From positions 59,407,693-59,471,692 of the forward strand of contig CM028379.1 in the NCBI GenBank assembly GCA_013146195.2: 64,000 nucleotides of DNA. The letters are read 5' to 3'. Positions within the stretch are counted from its first letter, which is position 1, and each line of letters opens with the position of its first letter. A program made the translations under genes and the position numbers. This document shows positions 22,432 through 33,647 of the stretch, in pieces. This stretch comes from Codonopsis lanceolata. Lineage: Eukaryota > Streptophyta > Magnoliopsida > Asterales > Campanulaceae. A model generated the notes under the pieces. That model saw nothing but the letters and a program-made list of their open reading frames with translations. It was not told the origin of the DNA and searched no databases.

Positions 22432-25400
22432 GACGCGATTGAGAGTTTACTCGAGTTTTTGCGTTCCTGACCTCGATTTGGTCCTAGATCTTTACATGAT
22501 GATTAAATAACATGTTTTGGATGTGCTAGACTTCTATATGGATGCATATATGTAAGTATTAGAGATCATTCATAACATCCTTAACATGATTTAAATCTTG
22601 TTTGAATGCTTGTCGAATTGACGGTTTGATTGCTACTTTACATCGTGTCGTTCTTCTTATTTGTACGACTTTTTCGGTTGGTATTATTTTGACCCTAGAT
22701 GACTAGGGGACCTTGGGGAATTAACTTAGAATTATTTTTGAGTGGTCGTGTAAACGTTTACACACGCTCAAGTTTGATTTTTGGAAATTCGCGTATTTTC
22801 GAAGGCCACGATAGGCCTGTAGTATTTTAGCCATAACTTTGTGTACGAAACTCGGAATTTGGATCCGTTTGATGTGTTAGAAACTAGACTCATAGAGATT
22901 TCTAAACATACCTTTGTGTAATTTTAGGACGTGTATTTTAGTACAGGAACATTTTGTAAAATGACCCAAATTCTTGTCTACTATAGTTGACCACTCATTG
23001 TGTGTTAGACTTTCTATTTGGCCAACCTAACTCTACCCAAACCCAACCTAACCCATCCTAAACCACCCTAGTTATACCTATCTATCCTCCTCTGCATGCT
23101 TGACAAGTTTTGGAAGATTTGAGTGCATGTACAACACTTGGCAAAGAAAGACCTCCAACATGCACAAACATGCATTGGACACTTCCTCCCACCCCACTTC
23201 AGCCATAGAGTGGCCATTACCTCCACTAAACTCATCCTATTTAGCCATCCTCTCCAAAATTCATGGCTGATCATTTCTCTAAGGTTAGAGAGGAGTTCTT
23301 GAAGGTTCTTGGGTGATCAACAATGGTGGCCAAGTCTTGAGGAAGCCATTTCCAAAACCCAACCATAGAAGAGAAGAGGAGGGCAAGGAGATCACATACC
23401 CACCTTTACATGGACGTTTTGTACATCTTGTAAGACTGATTTAAGGTGAGTTACAACATCTCTTTCTATTTATTTTAGCCTCATTGACCCTAGGGAAAAC
23501 AATCTTGCTATTTGAGGTCAATGAGAGCACTTAGGACTTTGTAGAGATGTCATGTTCTCGTATATGCTAAATGATGAATTTTTGGTTGGATGAACAGATT
23601 ATGAACAGATTATAAACCATGTTTATAATGTTATTTAGGTGTGATAATGTATGATAAACCATTCCATCTTGTTGTTTAAGCGTTGGGAGCATGTTTGATG
23701 GAATAATTAGGCTTGTAGAGATGCCATGTTCTCGTATATACTAAATGATGCTTTTTAGGTTGTATAAACAGATTATGATCAGATTGTAAATCATGATTTT
23801 GATGTTATTTAGGTGTGATAATGTATGATAAATCATTCCATCTTGTTGTTTAAGCATTGAGAGCATGTTTGATGAAATAGTTAGGCTTGTAGAGATGTCA
23901 TGTTCTCGTATATGCTAAATGTTACATTTTTGGTTGTATGATCATATTATAAACAGATTACAAACCATGTTTATGATGTCATTTATGTGTGTTAATGTAT
24001 GATAAATCATTCTACCTTGTTGTTTAAGCGTTGGGAGCATATTGGATGAAATAGTTAGGCTTGTAAAGATGCTATGTTCTCGTATATGCTAAATGTTACA
24101 TTTTTGGTTGTATGATCAGATTATAAACAGATTATAAACCATGTTTATGATGTCATTAATGTGTGTTAATGTATGATAAACCATTCCATCTTGTTGTTCA
24201 AGTGTTGGGAGCATGTTTGATGAAATGGTTAGGCTTGTAGAGATGCTATGTTCTCTTATATGCTAAATGTTGCATTTTCGGTTGTATGATCAGATTATAA
24301 ACAGATTATAAACCATGTTTATGATGTTATTTAGGTGTGATAATGTATGATAAACCACTCCATCTTGTTGTTCAAGTGTTGGGAGAATGTTTGATGAAAT
24401 GGTTAGGCTTGTAGAGATGTTATGTTCTCGTATATGCTAAATGTTGCATTTTCGGTTGTATGATCAGATTATAAACAGATTATAAACCATGTTTATGATG
24501 TTATTTATGTGTGGTAATGTATGATAAATCCCCTATCTTGTTGTTTAAGTGTTGGGAGCATGTTTGATGAAATTGTTAGTCTTGTAGAGATGCCATGTTT
24601 CACTATATGCTAGATGAAGAAATTTTGGTTGGATGAACGTATTGTAAATTATGACTATGATGATATTCATGTGTAGAGATAGATGATGAATTATTCTATC
24701 TTTTTTGTTTAAGTGTTGGGAGCATATTTGATAAAATGGTTAGGCTCATATTTGATGAAATGGCAAGAATGAATATATATGCCTAGTTTGTGACATTGAT
24801 TCTATGTTTCATACTTAATTGTTTGATTGGAGTTTTATGGGTTTAATACCCTTAGTAAACAGATTGTAAAGTATGTTTATGATGATATTCAAGGGTAGAG
24901 ATATATGATAAATCATTCTATCTTGTTTGTTTAAGTGTTGGAAGCATGTTTGCTGACTTGTGAATGAGTATATATGCCTAACTTGTGACAGTGATTCTAT
25001 GTGGCCTACTTAAATGTTTGATTAGGGGTCTTATGGGTTTAATGACCTTAGTAACCTATTGATGCATGTTAGTATGGACATAGGAGAGTATTGAGGCCAA
25101 CGGCTTCTATACCCTAATTGTTGAAAGATTGATTATGACTCAACGGAGTTGACCATTGGGTTAGTATGACATTAAGGAGTAATATGCCTAAGTCCTATGA
25201 ATTTTGGGGTAGTATTAATGGAGGTTAAGCCTCCAAGCATTTTAAAGTGTATGAAGAACACTTGACGATTAGAGCCTTGATTTTTATCTCTAATGTGATT
25301 ATGTGCTAGTTGTCAATTAAAAGCATGACTAGATGATTGTAGAGTACATGCCTACTTATTTGAGCATATGATAATGTATTACGTGTGCTTGAAGTTTGAG

Positions 25401-26636
25401 TCCAGCTGGAGTCAGTTTGTTGAGTCTTTGGGGCGGGACGATGTATCATCTTCATGAATTGTGAGATTTGTGATTCTGATGGATCGCCGCGCCGGATTGC
25501 ACACACCCTCTATCGATGGCCACGGTAGGGAAGTAGTTGATCTCAGTTGTAGTATGGAAACATGACTTTGATAACTATCGAACTCGAGCGGGAAATGTCT
25601 GGGACGTCCGATATCCACGAAAGGGATATCGAGGACACATAAAGGTTTTGCACGTGTTTTTGCAGGAGCGACACGGCGGAAAAAGGGTAACGATATCATA
25701 TCCCTTTTGTATGAATTGACTCACGAGTGCTATATGTGAATAATGTGCTATGTGAATATGATATGATATGAAATGATGGTTGAATGATTTAATGAAATGT
25801 TATACTTATTGATAACATGATATTCGAAATTGTTAAGTATGAATGCCTTGACATGATTATTTATGAAGTGTATATTATGCCAATATCATAATTTATTATT
25901 GTTGAGCATGATGCCATGACAGGAAGTTATGTTAGTAACTTGCTAAGTCTTTATGACTTACTCCTATTTGTTTCAATTGTTTTCCCTATATCCGAGCCGA
26001 GCGAGCGGATCGAAGTGAGTATCGTTTTGCGTTGGAGAAGCTTTGACGAGGTTGCTACCTTGTAAATTTTAGTACCTTTTCTTTTGGCAAGGACGACGGG
26101 AACATAAAGTTTTATAAACTTTATGTGGGGTAGCAAGACTTGATGTGTTTGATTATTAGTACTTATGTTTATTAGTACTTAATCTTTTGAGAGCCGACAT
26201 GTGTTAGTCGTGCCTTGTGTATTTATGATGATCATGCTTTAGTTGTTTTAACCATGTATTGGTTTGTTCATTATGTTTGTTATCCGGCATGTTTTTAGCC
26301 CTTAAGCATGTTAGACTAGAGTTGTAGACTTAGTTTAATGTTGGGTTCCGGCCGTAACGTCGCCGATGACTTGGTATATAATTGCTATAAATTGTTATAT
26401 GTGCCTATTGTTGCGTCACATGATTTTATTTTTGGACCAAGAGATTCATTATCTCTAAGGTTGTGTTAGTTTGAGCTTGTTAGCTCAGGCACCACTGTTT
26501 AGTTATATTACGCTTCCGCATGTGTTAAAGTTTTTGGCGTACCACCGTTATGGCCTTATCCGTTATTTGTTATCTTGTGTGTTTTTGACGGCACGACCTC
26601 GGGGTCTCGTATTGGGATTCGGGTCGAGTCGTCACA
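22432..26636 (+). mobile_element. Long chromovirus (Del/Tekay-like) LTR, 5' truncated
   Basis: The right end reads GGGTCGAGTCGTCACA, matching LTR ends at 51433 and 53818 that are followed by a tRNA-Met PBS. The left end (GAGAGTTTACTCGAG) matches about 190 bp into the LTR that starts at 53080. Further matches to 49664-50700 include the GACGATG-ATC-TCTTCA block (25436) and the TAAAG-T-TATAAACTTTAT block (26105). The lineage is inferred from LTR style and PBS of the relatives. Element A abuts its left side and truncated element B its right side, so no PBS or interior follows. No gene is present. Confidence 0.7.
23541..24760 (+). repeat. Tandem array, about 174-bp units, seven copies plus decayed ones
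   Basis: The phrase GTAGAGATG(T/C)CATGTTCTCGTATATGCTAAATG begins at 23541, 23715, 23889, 24062, 24237, 24411 and 24583, i.e. spacings 172-175 bp. Each unit also has AAACAGATTATAAACCATG and ATGATAAACCATTCCATCTT. Degenerate pieces continue to about 24960. It lies wholly within the LTR. Confidence 0.92.
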
Positions 26637-27178
26637 AGCGTCAATTTTTCTGGCCAGTCTCTTCCTGTGTCAGCCATTTTTCCTGATAATGTTTTCCAGT
26701 GTCTTGTTGGTTGTTTCAACATCACCGTTGGCTTGCAGCCGGTAGGGGGAGGATTTATGTCTTTGGATTTTGAACTCGTCAAGTAGACGATTCACGTCCC
26801 CTTCAAAATGTGTGTCGTTGTTGGAGATTATCTCGAAAGGCACTCCGTAGTGATATATAATATTGGCCCAGATGAATTCGGACACCTTGCGAGCGTTCAG
26901 GATTTTGTAGGAAGAGGCTTCCACCTACTTTGTAAAGTAGTCCATAGCTACTAGGACATATTCGTGGCCATTAGATCCCTTTGGGTGAATTTGGCCTATA
27001 ACGTCGATTCCCCATGTTGAGAAGGGCCAGTGGGCTGTGGAGTTGTATAGGATGTGCGGGGGCACGTGCTGCAGATTTGCAAAACATTGGCATTTGTCAC
27101 AATGTCGTACCCACCGAATGCAATCAGTTTCAAGTGTGCTCCAATAGTACCCCGCTGAATACAAATTTCGATGCCCAC
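26637..27178 (-). pseudogene. Integrase of element B, truncated and catalytically altered
   Basis: Integrase joins retrotransposon DNA into the genome. The zinc-binding end is represented by CIRWVRHCDKCQ, and the catalytic core by HWPFSTWGIDVIG (first Asp) and EYVLVAMDYFTK. An in-frame TAG near 26925 then interrupts. The second block reads FEIISNNDTHFEG where family members have ISDNG, so the second catalytic Asp is Asn (codon 26822-26820). The Glu block NGDVETTNKTL is retained. It ends at about 26637 where sequence switches to the chromovirus LTR. Confidence 0.8.
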
Positions 27179-27482
27179 CTTCGTAAGGAGACTTTCCCTC
27201 TTTTGTCTAGGCCAGGGGGTAGATTCCTTTCTGAAGCAGATTTAGGATATCAGTATATCAGGGCTCGTGATCTACTTCAGGGGTTGCATTAATTTTGAAG
27301 CAGTATGCCGGCGTGACCTTCTTCCTGACTACAAAGGGTTGGACTTGGGTTTCTGCCGGCATTTGGACTAATGATGCTAGAGTGGCTAGTGCATCGGCAA
27401 ATTGATTTCTATCCCGCGGCAAGTAGTGAAATGAGATAGAATCAAACCGAGCGGCAAGTGCTGTTAATTTGGCATGATAGAG
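27179..27482 (-). other. Degraded linker between the second RNase H and integrase of element B
   Basis: Broken frame; no intact motif read. Part of the same element. Confidence 0.5.
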
Positions 27483-27773
27483 CTACAACCGAGGATCTTG
27501 GGTCTTCCATTTTCCTTCGACTTGGTTTATGATCAGAGTAGAGTCTCCATAGAGTTCGAGATTCTTGGCTTTCCTTTGGAGAGCCTCTTCTAGGCTGGCA
27601 ATACAAGCTTCGTACTCATCTGTGTTGTTTGAGCACTCAAACTCCAATCTTATGGCCAGTGGAGTGTGAGAATCTACCGGATCGATGAGGAAGATTCCTA
27701 TGCCAAAGCCTCTTTTATTTTTGGCTCCGTGAAAGAACATCTGCCAGCTGGTGTTGTGGTCAGTGATTTCCAA
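27483..27773 (-). pseudogene. Second (archaeal-type) RNase H domain of element B, catalytic Asp lost
   Basis: The sequence has the order of a Tat/Ogre additional RNase H: WQMFFHGAKNKRGFGIGIFL, then FECSNNTDEYEACIASLEEAL, then LELYGDSTLIINQVEGKW. In functional members the first block reads FDGA; here it is FHGA (His codon at 27731-27729). The Glu of EYEAC and the Asp of GDS remain. RNase H removes RNA from the RNA/DNA hybrid during reverse transcription. A stop ends the frame after about 96 residues. Confidence 0.8.
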
Positions 27774-27911
27774 GACACCTTTGTCTGGGAAGTTAGGCTC
27801 AGTTGCATCTTCGATTTTTAGAGGTAGATCGACTAAGAGGTCTGCAATTACGCTGCCTTTGATAGATTTGAGCGTGACATATTTTATGTCAAACTCGTTG
27901 AGAAGAAAGGA

Positions 27912-29128
27912 TCACTTAGCCAGTCGGCTGGAAAGTGATGGCTTGCCGAAGATGTACTTTATATGGTCCATCCTAGATATGAGCTTGATGGATCGTCCTT
28001 GCAGATAAGTTTTGAGCCTTTGAGTTGTCCAGACTAGGCCGGTGCAACTTTTTTCCAATGCCGAATAATTAAGCTCGCTTCCTTGCATCTTCCTACTTAT
28101 GAAGTATATGGCATTTTCGATGTATGAATCTTTCTTTTCTTGGGCTAGCATAGCCCCTACTGACGTGTCTGTGATGGTTAGGTATATGAGGAGTGGTTTA
28201 TGTGTATGGGGTGGAGCTAGCACAGGGGGATTGGTAAGGTAGGCTTTTATTTTTACGAAGGCTAGCTGGCATTTCTCGTCCCAGACTTGGTCAGTATTTT
28301 TCTTTAGGAGTTTGAAGAGGGGTCCACATGTGGTTGTCAGCTGTCTGATGAAGCGACTAATATATTGTAGTCGACCTAGGAAGTCTTTGACTTCTGTTGG
28401 AGATTTTGGCTGTGGCATCTCTATAATGGCTTTGATTTTTGCTGGCTTGATCTCGATGCCTTGCTCGGTTACTAAGAATCCCAGGACTTTGCCTTTAGTG
28501 ACCCCAAATGTGCATTTGATGAGGTTAAGTTTCATCTGGTGCTTTCTTAACCTTTCGAAGAATTTTCGAAGGTCTTTGATATGAGCACCGTTGGCGTCGT
28601 TCGAATGCACGATCATGTCGTTGACGTAGACCTCCATTTCCTTATCGATCATGTCGTGGAAGAGGGTGGTGGCAGCCCTTTGATAAGTAGCCCCAACATT
28701 TTTTAGTCCAAATAGGTCCCCCAAGGAGTGGTGAATGAGGTCTTCTCTTGGTCCTCTGCTGCCATTTTAATTTGATTGTAGCCCAGCATGCCGTCGACGA
28801 AGGATCTGATTTTATGAGTAGCAACGGCGTCTACCACAATATCAATATTGGGTAGCTAGAAGTCATCTTTGGGCGATGCCTTGTTGAGGTCGCGAAAGTC
28901 TACGTAAGTCCGGACCTTCCCGTTAGGCTTGGGAACAGTCACTATGTTGGACACCCAGATCGGGTATTCAACTACCCAAATAAAGTTGACATGAAGCTGC
29001 TTCATAATTTCTTCTTTGACCTGTAGTGACCATTCTGGTTTGATTCGGCGGAGCTTTTGCTTGATTGGCCGAGCATCCGGATATATGGGGATCCGGTGTT
29101 CGACTATGGCTGGATCTAGCCCTGGCAT
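27912..29128 (-). pseudogene. Reverse transcriptase and first RNase H of element B
   Basis: 29128-28856 carries the RT start typical of Tat elements: MPGLDPAIVEHRIPIYPDAR, QKLRRIKPEW, and VRTYVDFRDLNKASPKDDF. 28724-27912 continues with FGLKNVGATYQRA, then EVYVNDMIVHS, then GFLVTEQGIEIKPAKIKAI and the RNase H part ending YIFGKPSLSSRLAK. The catalytic box is YVND instead of YVDD (28617-28628; GAC to AAC), which removes one of the two metal-binding Asp residues. The frames are separated by a broken stretch at 28725-28855. The enzyme would be inactive as read. Confidence 0.85.
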
Positions 29129-29184
29129 ATCTTCATAGGACTAGGCAAATATGTCAACGAACTCGTTGAGGAGGTCAATGAGCA

Positions 29185-29727
29185 CTACCCTTTCAGAGCC
29201 TTGCAGGTAGTTGCCGACTTTAATTTCTTTGATTTGATTTTCAGCCCCAGATTGATGATGGACAAGTCTTCAGCTATTGCTGATGAATGATGTTGTTCAT
29301 GCTGCTCAACTGACTTTACAAGCTCAAGCAAATAATTTTTATTTTTTGGGTTCATTTCATCAAATGACTCATTATTATGATTATTTAATGCATCTTTTAA
29401 GGTAGGTGCAACTAAGGAATAAGCAAAGACATTCAGATTATCATTAATAGCAAACAGTACAGGGTTTATTACATTATTGAGGACCTGGGATTTGAGATCC
29501 TCAACTTTAAGGAGCGGATCGGTAGATGACCAATCCGTAAAGCTAGGGGAAGGAAGGGGAATAATATATCCAAAGCGGTCCACCATGTCTGCAGGAGTCA
29601 ACAGCGGGCCGGTCGTAGTATACCAGTTCTGCAGAGGCTTATTACCAATAAGCTCGAACTCAGCAGGGAGCTCTTTATAATAAGTGCCTCCGTCTATCAT
29701 ACCCAGAAAGCTGTGTCCTCCAAACAT
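29185..29727 (-). pseudogene. N-terminal pol region of element B, unrecognised
   Basis: An open frame of 180 residues begins MFGGHSFLGMIDGGTYYKE and lies between gag and RT. It has no DTG/DSG aspartic protease motif and I do not recognise a domain. It is in the position where a protease would be expected, so the protease seems deleted or replaced. Boundaries are those of the open frame. Confidence 0.45.
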
Positions 29728-29829
29728 TTATTTAGAAACTCCTTTATTGATCAGCATATTTTACAGCACCTTTATTCATGGCTAATTAGACTAACTTCCC
29801 CCTTTTAGACCTCCTTGGCTTGATCTGTT

Positions 29830-30720
29830 TCAAAAAAAAATTGTGCCTGCCACTGTAATTACCTCGTTATCAATGAGATCCTGAATTGCATCTCTGAATG
29901 TATAGCACTTGTTAGTAAGAAGACCACTGCATCGATGATATTCACAATACTGGGCATGATTCCAGGTAACAGGTAACGGGTAACAATTTGGGTGGTCGGT
30001 AATTATCAAGGGGCTTCAATATCCCATGGGCCCACAGTGTTTGGAGCATTTCAAATCTTGGGGCAGACAGATCATCATAGTGCCTTGGAATTACCCCTTT
30101 CTTTCCTCTTGGCTTAGGTAAATTGTCAGATTGGGATTTGTTCAAGCAACTGGGTGGAGTTTTTTCTCTTGGATAATATTGCAGTGGGATTGGGTTGCCT
30201 GGACCTTGGCCCAAGAAGGATTCTTTTTCTAGTACACAAGTTACTTCTTTTGGAATCTCGGGGGTTGACTGTTGAGAATAAGTACTTGAGGGATCAAAAA
30301 GGAGATAATTCTTTTGGTTGTAATGGCAGACACATAGGTGAGGGAGATCGGGGTTGATTTCTGGAGGATATAGACTAGGATTATGGGTATTTGAAACCAT
30401 ACCTTCTTGGGCAATGGGATTATTATTTGGTTGATGGCTGGCACTTGGTTGCTTTCCAAAGGTTTGGAAAAAAATATTTTCTGAGGTATCAGGATGGTTT
30501 ACTTCAGGGAGGTGGGAAGTATTAGGAAAATATTTCGAGATTTTGATTTTTTGGGAGAGAGCAGCCAGAGCCTATGAGAATTCTTTTAAAAGATCACCCA
30601 CCACTTGATTTGTTATCCTTTCCGTATGAGCGTCCACTGCTTTTTTTAGCCAGGCCTCAAACTCAAGAGAAGGTGCATACTTAAGAGCTTATTTCCCTGA
30701 TTCCCAGTCGCTTCTATCAT
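29830..30720 (-). pseudogene. Second gag (other Tat subfamily) of element B
   Basis: A second possible start codon at 30720 begins a Gag N-terminus with YAPSLEFEAWLKKAVDAHTE and ITNQVVGDLLKEFS, parallel to but different from element A's YAPTPAMQQWLDQ. Stops occur. 30400-29942 gives the Gag C-terminus (YDDLSAPRFEMLQTLWAHGI, LKPLDNYRPPKLLPVT), and then, in another frame, the knuckle-like CEYHRCSGLLTNKC near 29940-29900. The central Retrotrans_gag domain is missing. Compared with element A the C-terminus is clearly homologous but diverged. Confidence 0.65.
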
Positions 30721-30748
30721 TGCTAGCTCCTGTTATAACTTGTTTATT

Positions 30749-31147
30749 TTATGGCTGCGGTATTTGGTAAGGATTTTGGGTGGGATAAGGATTTTGGGCA
30801 GAATAAGAATCTTGGGTTGGATATGGATTTTGGGCAGGATAAGGATTTTGGGCTGGATGGGGATTTTGTGTTGGATATGGATTTTGGACAGGATAAGGAT
30901 TTGGGGTAATGGCAGTATTTGGTGGGTTAGTATTTGGCTGGAAAATTGGGTTTGGAGGAGCATTGAATGTTGATGCTTCTTGAAGGACTGCAAGGGAAGA
31001 GATTGCCTCACCACCGGATTTTAAATTTTGCACCAGATTAGCTATCTAGTTCATTATACGGTCGGCCGTTGCACCCAACTTTTGGTCTAGCCATTGTTGC
31101 ATTGCCGGAGTCGGAGCATACCCTAGAGCCCTTGTATCTGTACCCAT
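30749..31147 (-). pseudogene. A-type gag start fused into element B
   Basis: Begins with an ATG at 31147 and the same residues as element A (MGTDT, then GYAPTPAMQQWLD), then the NPYPTQ/NPYPAQ repeat tract, and ends NPYQIPQP followed by a stop near 30749. It then gives way to an unrelated gag start at 30720. A frameshift lies between the start and the frame at 31033. This marks the recombination point between two Tat subfamilies. Confidence 0.7.
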
Positions 31148-32473
31148 AGCGGTTGCCACTTTCACGCCAAGCCGCACGGATCTGTACCCTCTCGAGCTTT
31201 CGCCCTTATCGATCGATCTCGATCGATTTACGCACTTGTTTCCCGTATCAACAGGCGATCTTGTTACCGCTTTCCAAATTCAGGCCAGGTTTCTGAAGAA
31301 AATGGGTTTGGATGCATCAGAAGACTGCTGAAGGCTTTCTGGGTTTGGGGTACAGCGTGCCTTTATTAGTATATTTTATTATTTATTATTTTCCCTACAA
31401 ATTGACCGGATAAGCACCTGCTTAATATTGACAGTCTCAGGACTTACCTGGAACAGTGGATTCTTTCTCCAGAGTATAGGACCAACGTATTCCACACGCT
31501 TTCGACTCCAGAGATCGATGATCTCGGTGAAGTGCCTATACTCTTTTCGGGATCCACCATTCGAAATGGTCTAGGTCGAGCATTAGAAAATAATAAATAA
31601 GCTCCAGTGTATTTTTTTTTTTGACTTGCGCATTTTTTTTGTATCATCTTTTTGTTGACTTGCGCATTATTTTCTCGATCTCAGTTTTTCATCTTTTTTT
31701 TTTACAAAGGAGCTGATCAATGATTCAAAATGTAAAAACTGGTCAGTCTTTGAAGTGTCATGAGAATCTATATGCAATCTAACGTTGGCTTATGCAGGGG
31801 GTAGGCTGGCCATGGTGTAGGGTAGCAGTTCGGAATATATTTATATGCATGTGCACGTGTGTCCGGCATCTAGAAAGCATTAAAAATCTTTTTTTTTTTT
31901 TCAGATATAGAAAGAGAAAATACAACAGATATGACATGTCTTGCTGTTATTTATGGATTTTCTCGGCTTTTTAGTTTGAGCGCGAGCAAGCAAGCATGTC
32001 ATCAAGAAATAGAAAGAAAAGTGGGGAATCTATCTATTCCTATTAATTAAAAATTGAGCATAATCCCCAAAATAAAATGGCGGAATGAATGCGTATATGT
32101 ATATCTTGCGGAATGAAAATAAAGCAGAATAAAATAATATATAGGGCCGAAAATGAAGTGATATTAAAAATAAAGCCCCGGCCTTTTTGTTGTGCTGCCC
32201 GGAAATTATTGCACATAAAATATTGCATATACTTTTTTTTCTTGCAATTTTTTTTTAAATACAAATATTTTTAAGTATATCCGTAACAGTGATTGGAATG
32301 AAACTACTGCAAGATGGAGGATCATATCCACAAATATAGACACTGATGTTAAAGGAACGCAATATTCAAGTGCTTAAATTAATATAACAAGCATACTTTA
32401 GCCAGAAACAAAAGAAAAAATTGTTTTGGTTACTGAGTCTAGCCTTCCATTTTTATTTAAAATAAAAACGATC
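31148..32473 (-). other. A-type leader of element B
   Basis: Aligns with 18994-20450 of element A (for example GGTCTAGGTCGAGCATT and GGGTAGGCTGGCCATGGTGT) but without the palindrome. Contains two GACTTGCGCA words in T-rich context near 31620-31670. No gene. Confidence 0.7.
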
Positions 32474-32491
32474 TCTCCAGCAGAGTCGCCA
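32474..32491 (-). promoter_or_regulatory. Primer-binding site of element B (tRNA-Arg type)
   Basis: Minus-strand TGGCGACTCTGCTGGAGA differs from element A's PBS by one base. Confidence 0.7.
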
Positions 32492-32495
32492 CCGC

Positions 32496-33171
32496 TGGGT
32501 GGGTCTCGGGAAAATGCGCCGCGCCCGCGCCTTGGATAGGAGTGCGCACGCGGATGCGGGACATCCACTGCTCTCATTCCACCCTCCCTTGTTTAGGGGA
32601 AGACGAAATTAAAAGTGCGAGAGGAGTGCTGTCAGAATAGCGCGTTTGAATGCGTCTCGGTTGCCTTTAGTGGATTTTTGATCCAATATAGGAGATTTGA
32701 GTTTTCTATGTCAAGTTATCCCTTTTCTAGGGGATACCAGAATATAGAAATGCATCACCCTTCTATTCCCATTCTCCCTTTTTTAGGGGAAAGCAGGAAA
32801 GTGCAAGAAAGGAGTGTTGCGGCACCCCCACTATGGATTTTATGAAAATAGCCTTATGGCCTATTTCGGATCACTATGAGTGCTTTGGGTTTTCTACGCC
32901 AAGTTATCCCTTTTTTAGGGGATACCAGGACATAGGAATACATCACATTTCCATTCTCATTCTCCCTTTTTTAGGGGAAAACAGAAAAGTGTAAGGAAAG
33001 ATGTTGCGAGGCCCCACTGGATCCAAAATGTTTTAGAGTCGCCATCTTTATTTTGAGGAAGAAATAAAGCAAAACCAAAAAAGAAAACCAGAGATAATAA
33101 AAACGGGTCCGGAGGCTAAGTTACGAGTTGGGAAGGTGCTAGGCACCCAACTCGCCCTTTCGGTCTCAAGA
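32496..33171 (-). repeat. 5' LTR of element B, truncated
   Basis: Matches the R/U5 half of element A's LTR, with the same triplicated CTTTTTTAGGGG-type sub-repeats, up to GGCACCCAACTCGCCCTTTC. At about 33171 it switches directly to gag sequence, so the promoter half is missing. Confidence 0.8.
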
Positions 33172-33608
33172 TCTCTTTTGTTCTCGGAGGTAGTTTTGTC
33201 CTTATACCTTTCTAGGAACCCTTCAGCTATTTGGTCCCAAGTACCCATGGTGCTATTGTCTGCTAGCATTAACCATTGTTTGGCAGCCCCTATTAAAGTA
33301 AGATGGAAATTGGAAGCCATAGCTTCAAAGCTAGCTCCTCTTGACTACATGCCGGTAGAGTAAGATTTTAAGTGAGATATAGGGCATCTAGTCCCATCGA
33401 ATTTGTCTATGTCGGGGCATTTTGAATTTTGAAGGTAGTATTGCTGAAGGTTGCAATGCTAGTGCTCGCGTAGAAAATTCTACTTTGTTCAGAACTTTGA
33501 GCATCATACTTTTCAAATTTTCCATGTCAGCCTCCATTTTGGTGGGAGGGGGAGTTGGGTTTTGGTATATGCTGGTAGGATTGGGAAAGGCTGGGTTAAT
33601 TTCTGGCT
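33172..33608 (-). pseudogene. Orphan fragment of A-type gag
   Basis: Minus-strand MASNFHLTLIGAAKQWLMLA and DNSTMGTWDQIAEGFLERYK match element A's gag domain, and upstream pieces match KMEADMENMKTMMLKLLNK in another frame. An in-frame stop replaces the Gln of the GMQSRG motif. It joins the truncated LTR at 33171 on one side and opposite-orientation element C at 33608 on the other. Confidence 0.8.
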
Positions 33609-33617
33609 TAACGGAAA

Positions 33618-33641
33618 GTTAACAAAGTTAGCTTTGTTAAC
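33618..33641. repeat. 24-bp inverted repeat at the B/C junction
   Basis: GTTAACAAAG and CTTTGTTAAC arms flank TTAG. It lies within ten bases of the point where minus-strand gag sequence gives way to plus-strand element C sequence. Confidence 0.85.
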
Positions 33642-33647
33642 AAAAAG

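Larger units (their letters stand above)
26637..33171 (-). mobile_element. Element B: chimeric, truncated Tat-lineage retrotransposon
   Basis: In element sense: truncated 5' LTR (33171-32496), PBS (32491-32474), A-like leader and A-like gag start (31147 to about 30749), then a second, different gag N-terminus beginning at 30720, gag C-terminus, RT with RNase H, a second RNase H and integrase, ending inside integrase at 26637 against a foreign LTR end. The 3' LTR is lost. No protease motif is found between gag and RT. The dual RNase H layout is characteristic of the Tat/Ogre clade. Many stops and shifts break it. Confidence 0.8.
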
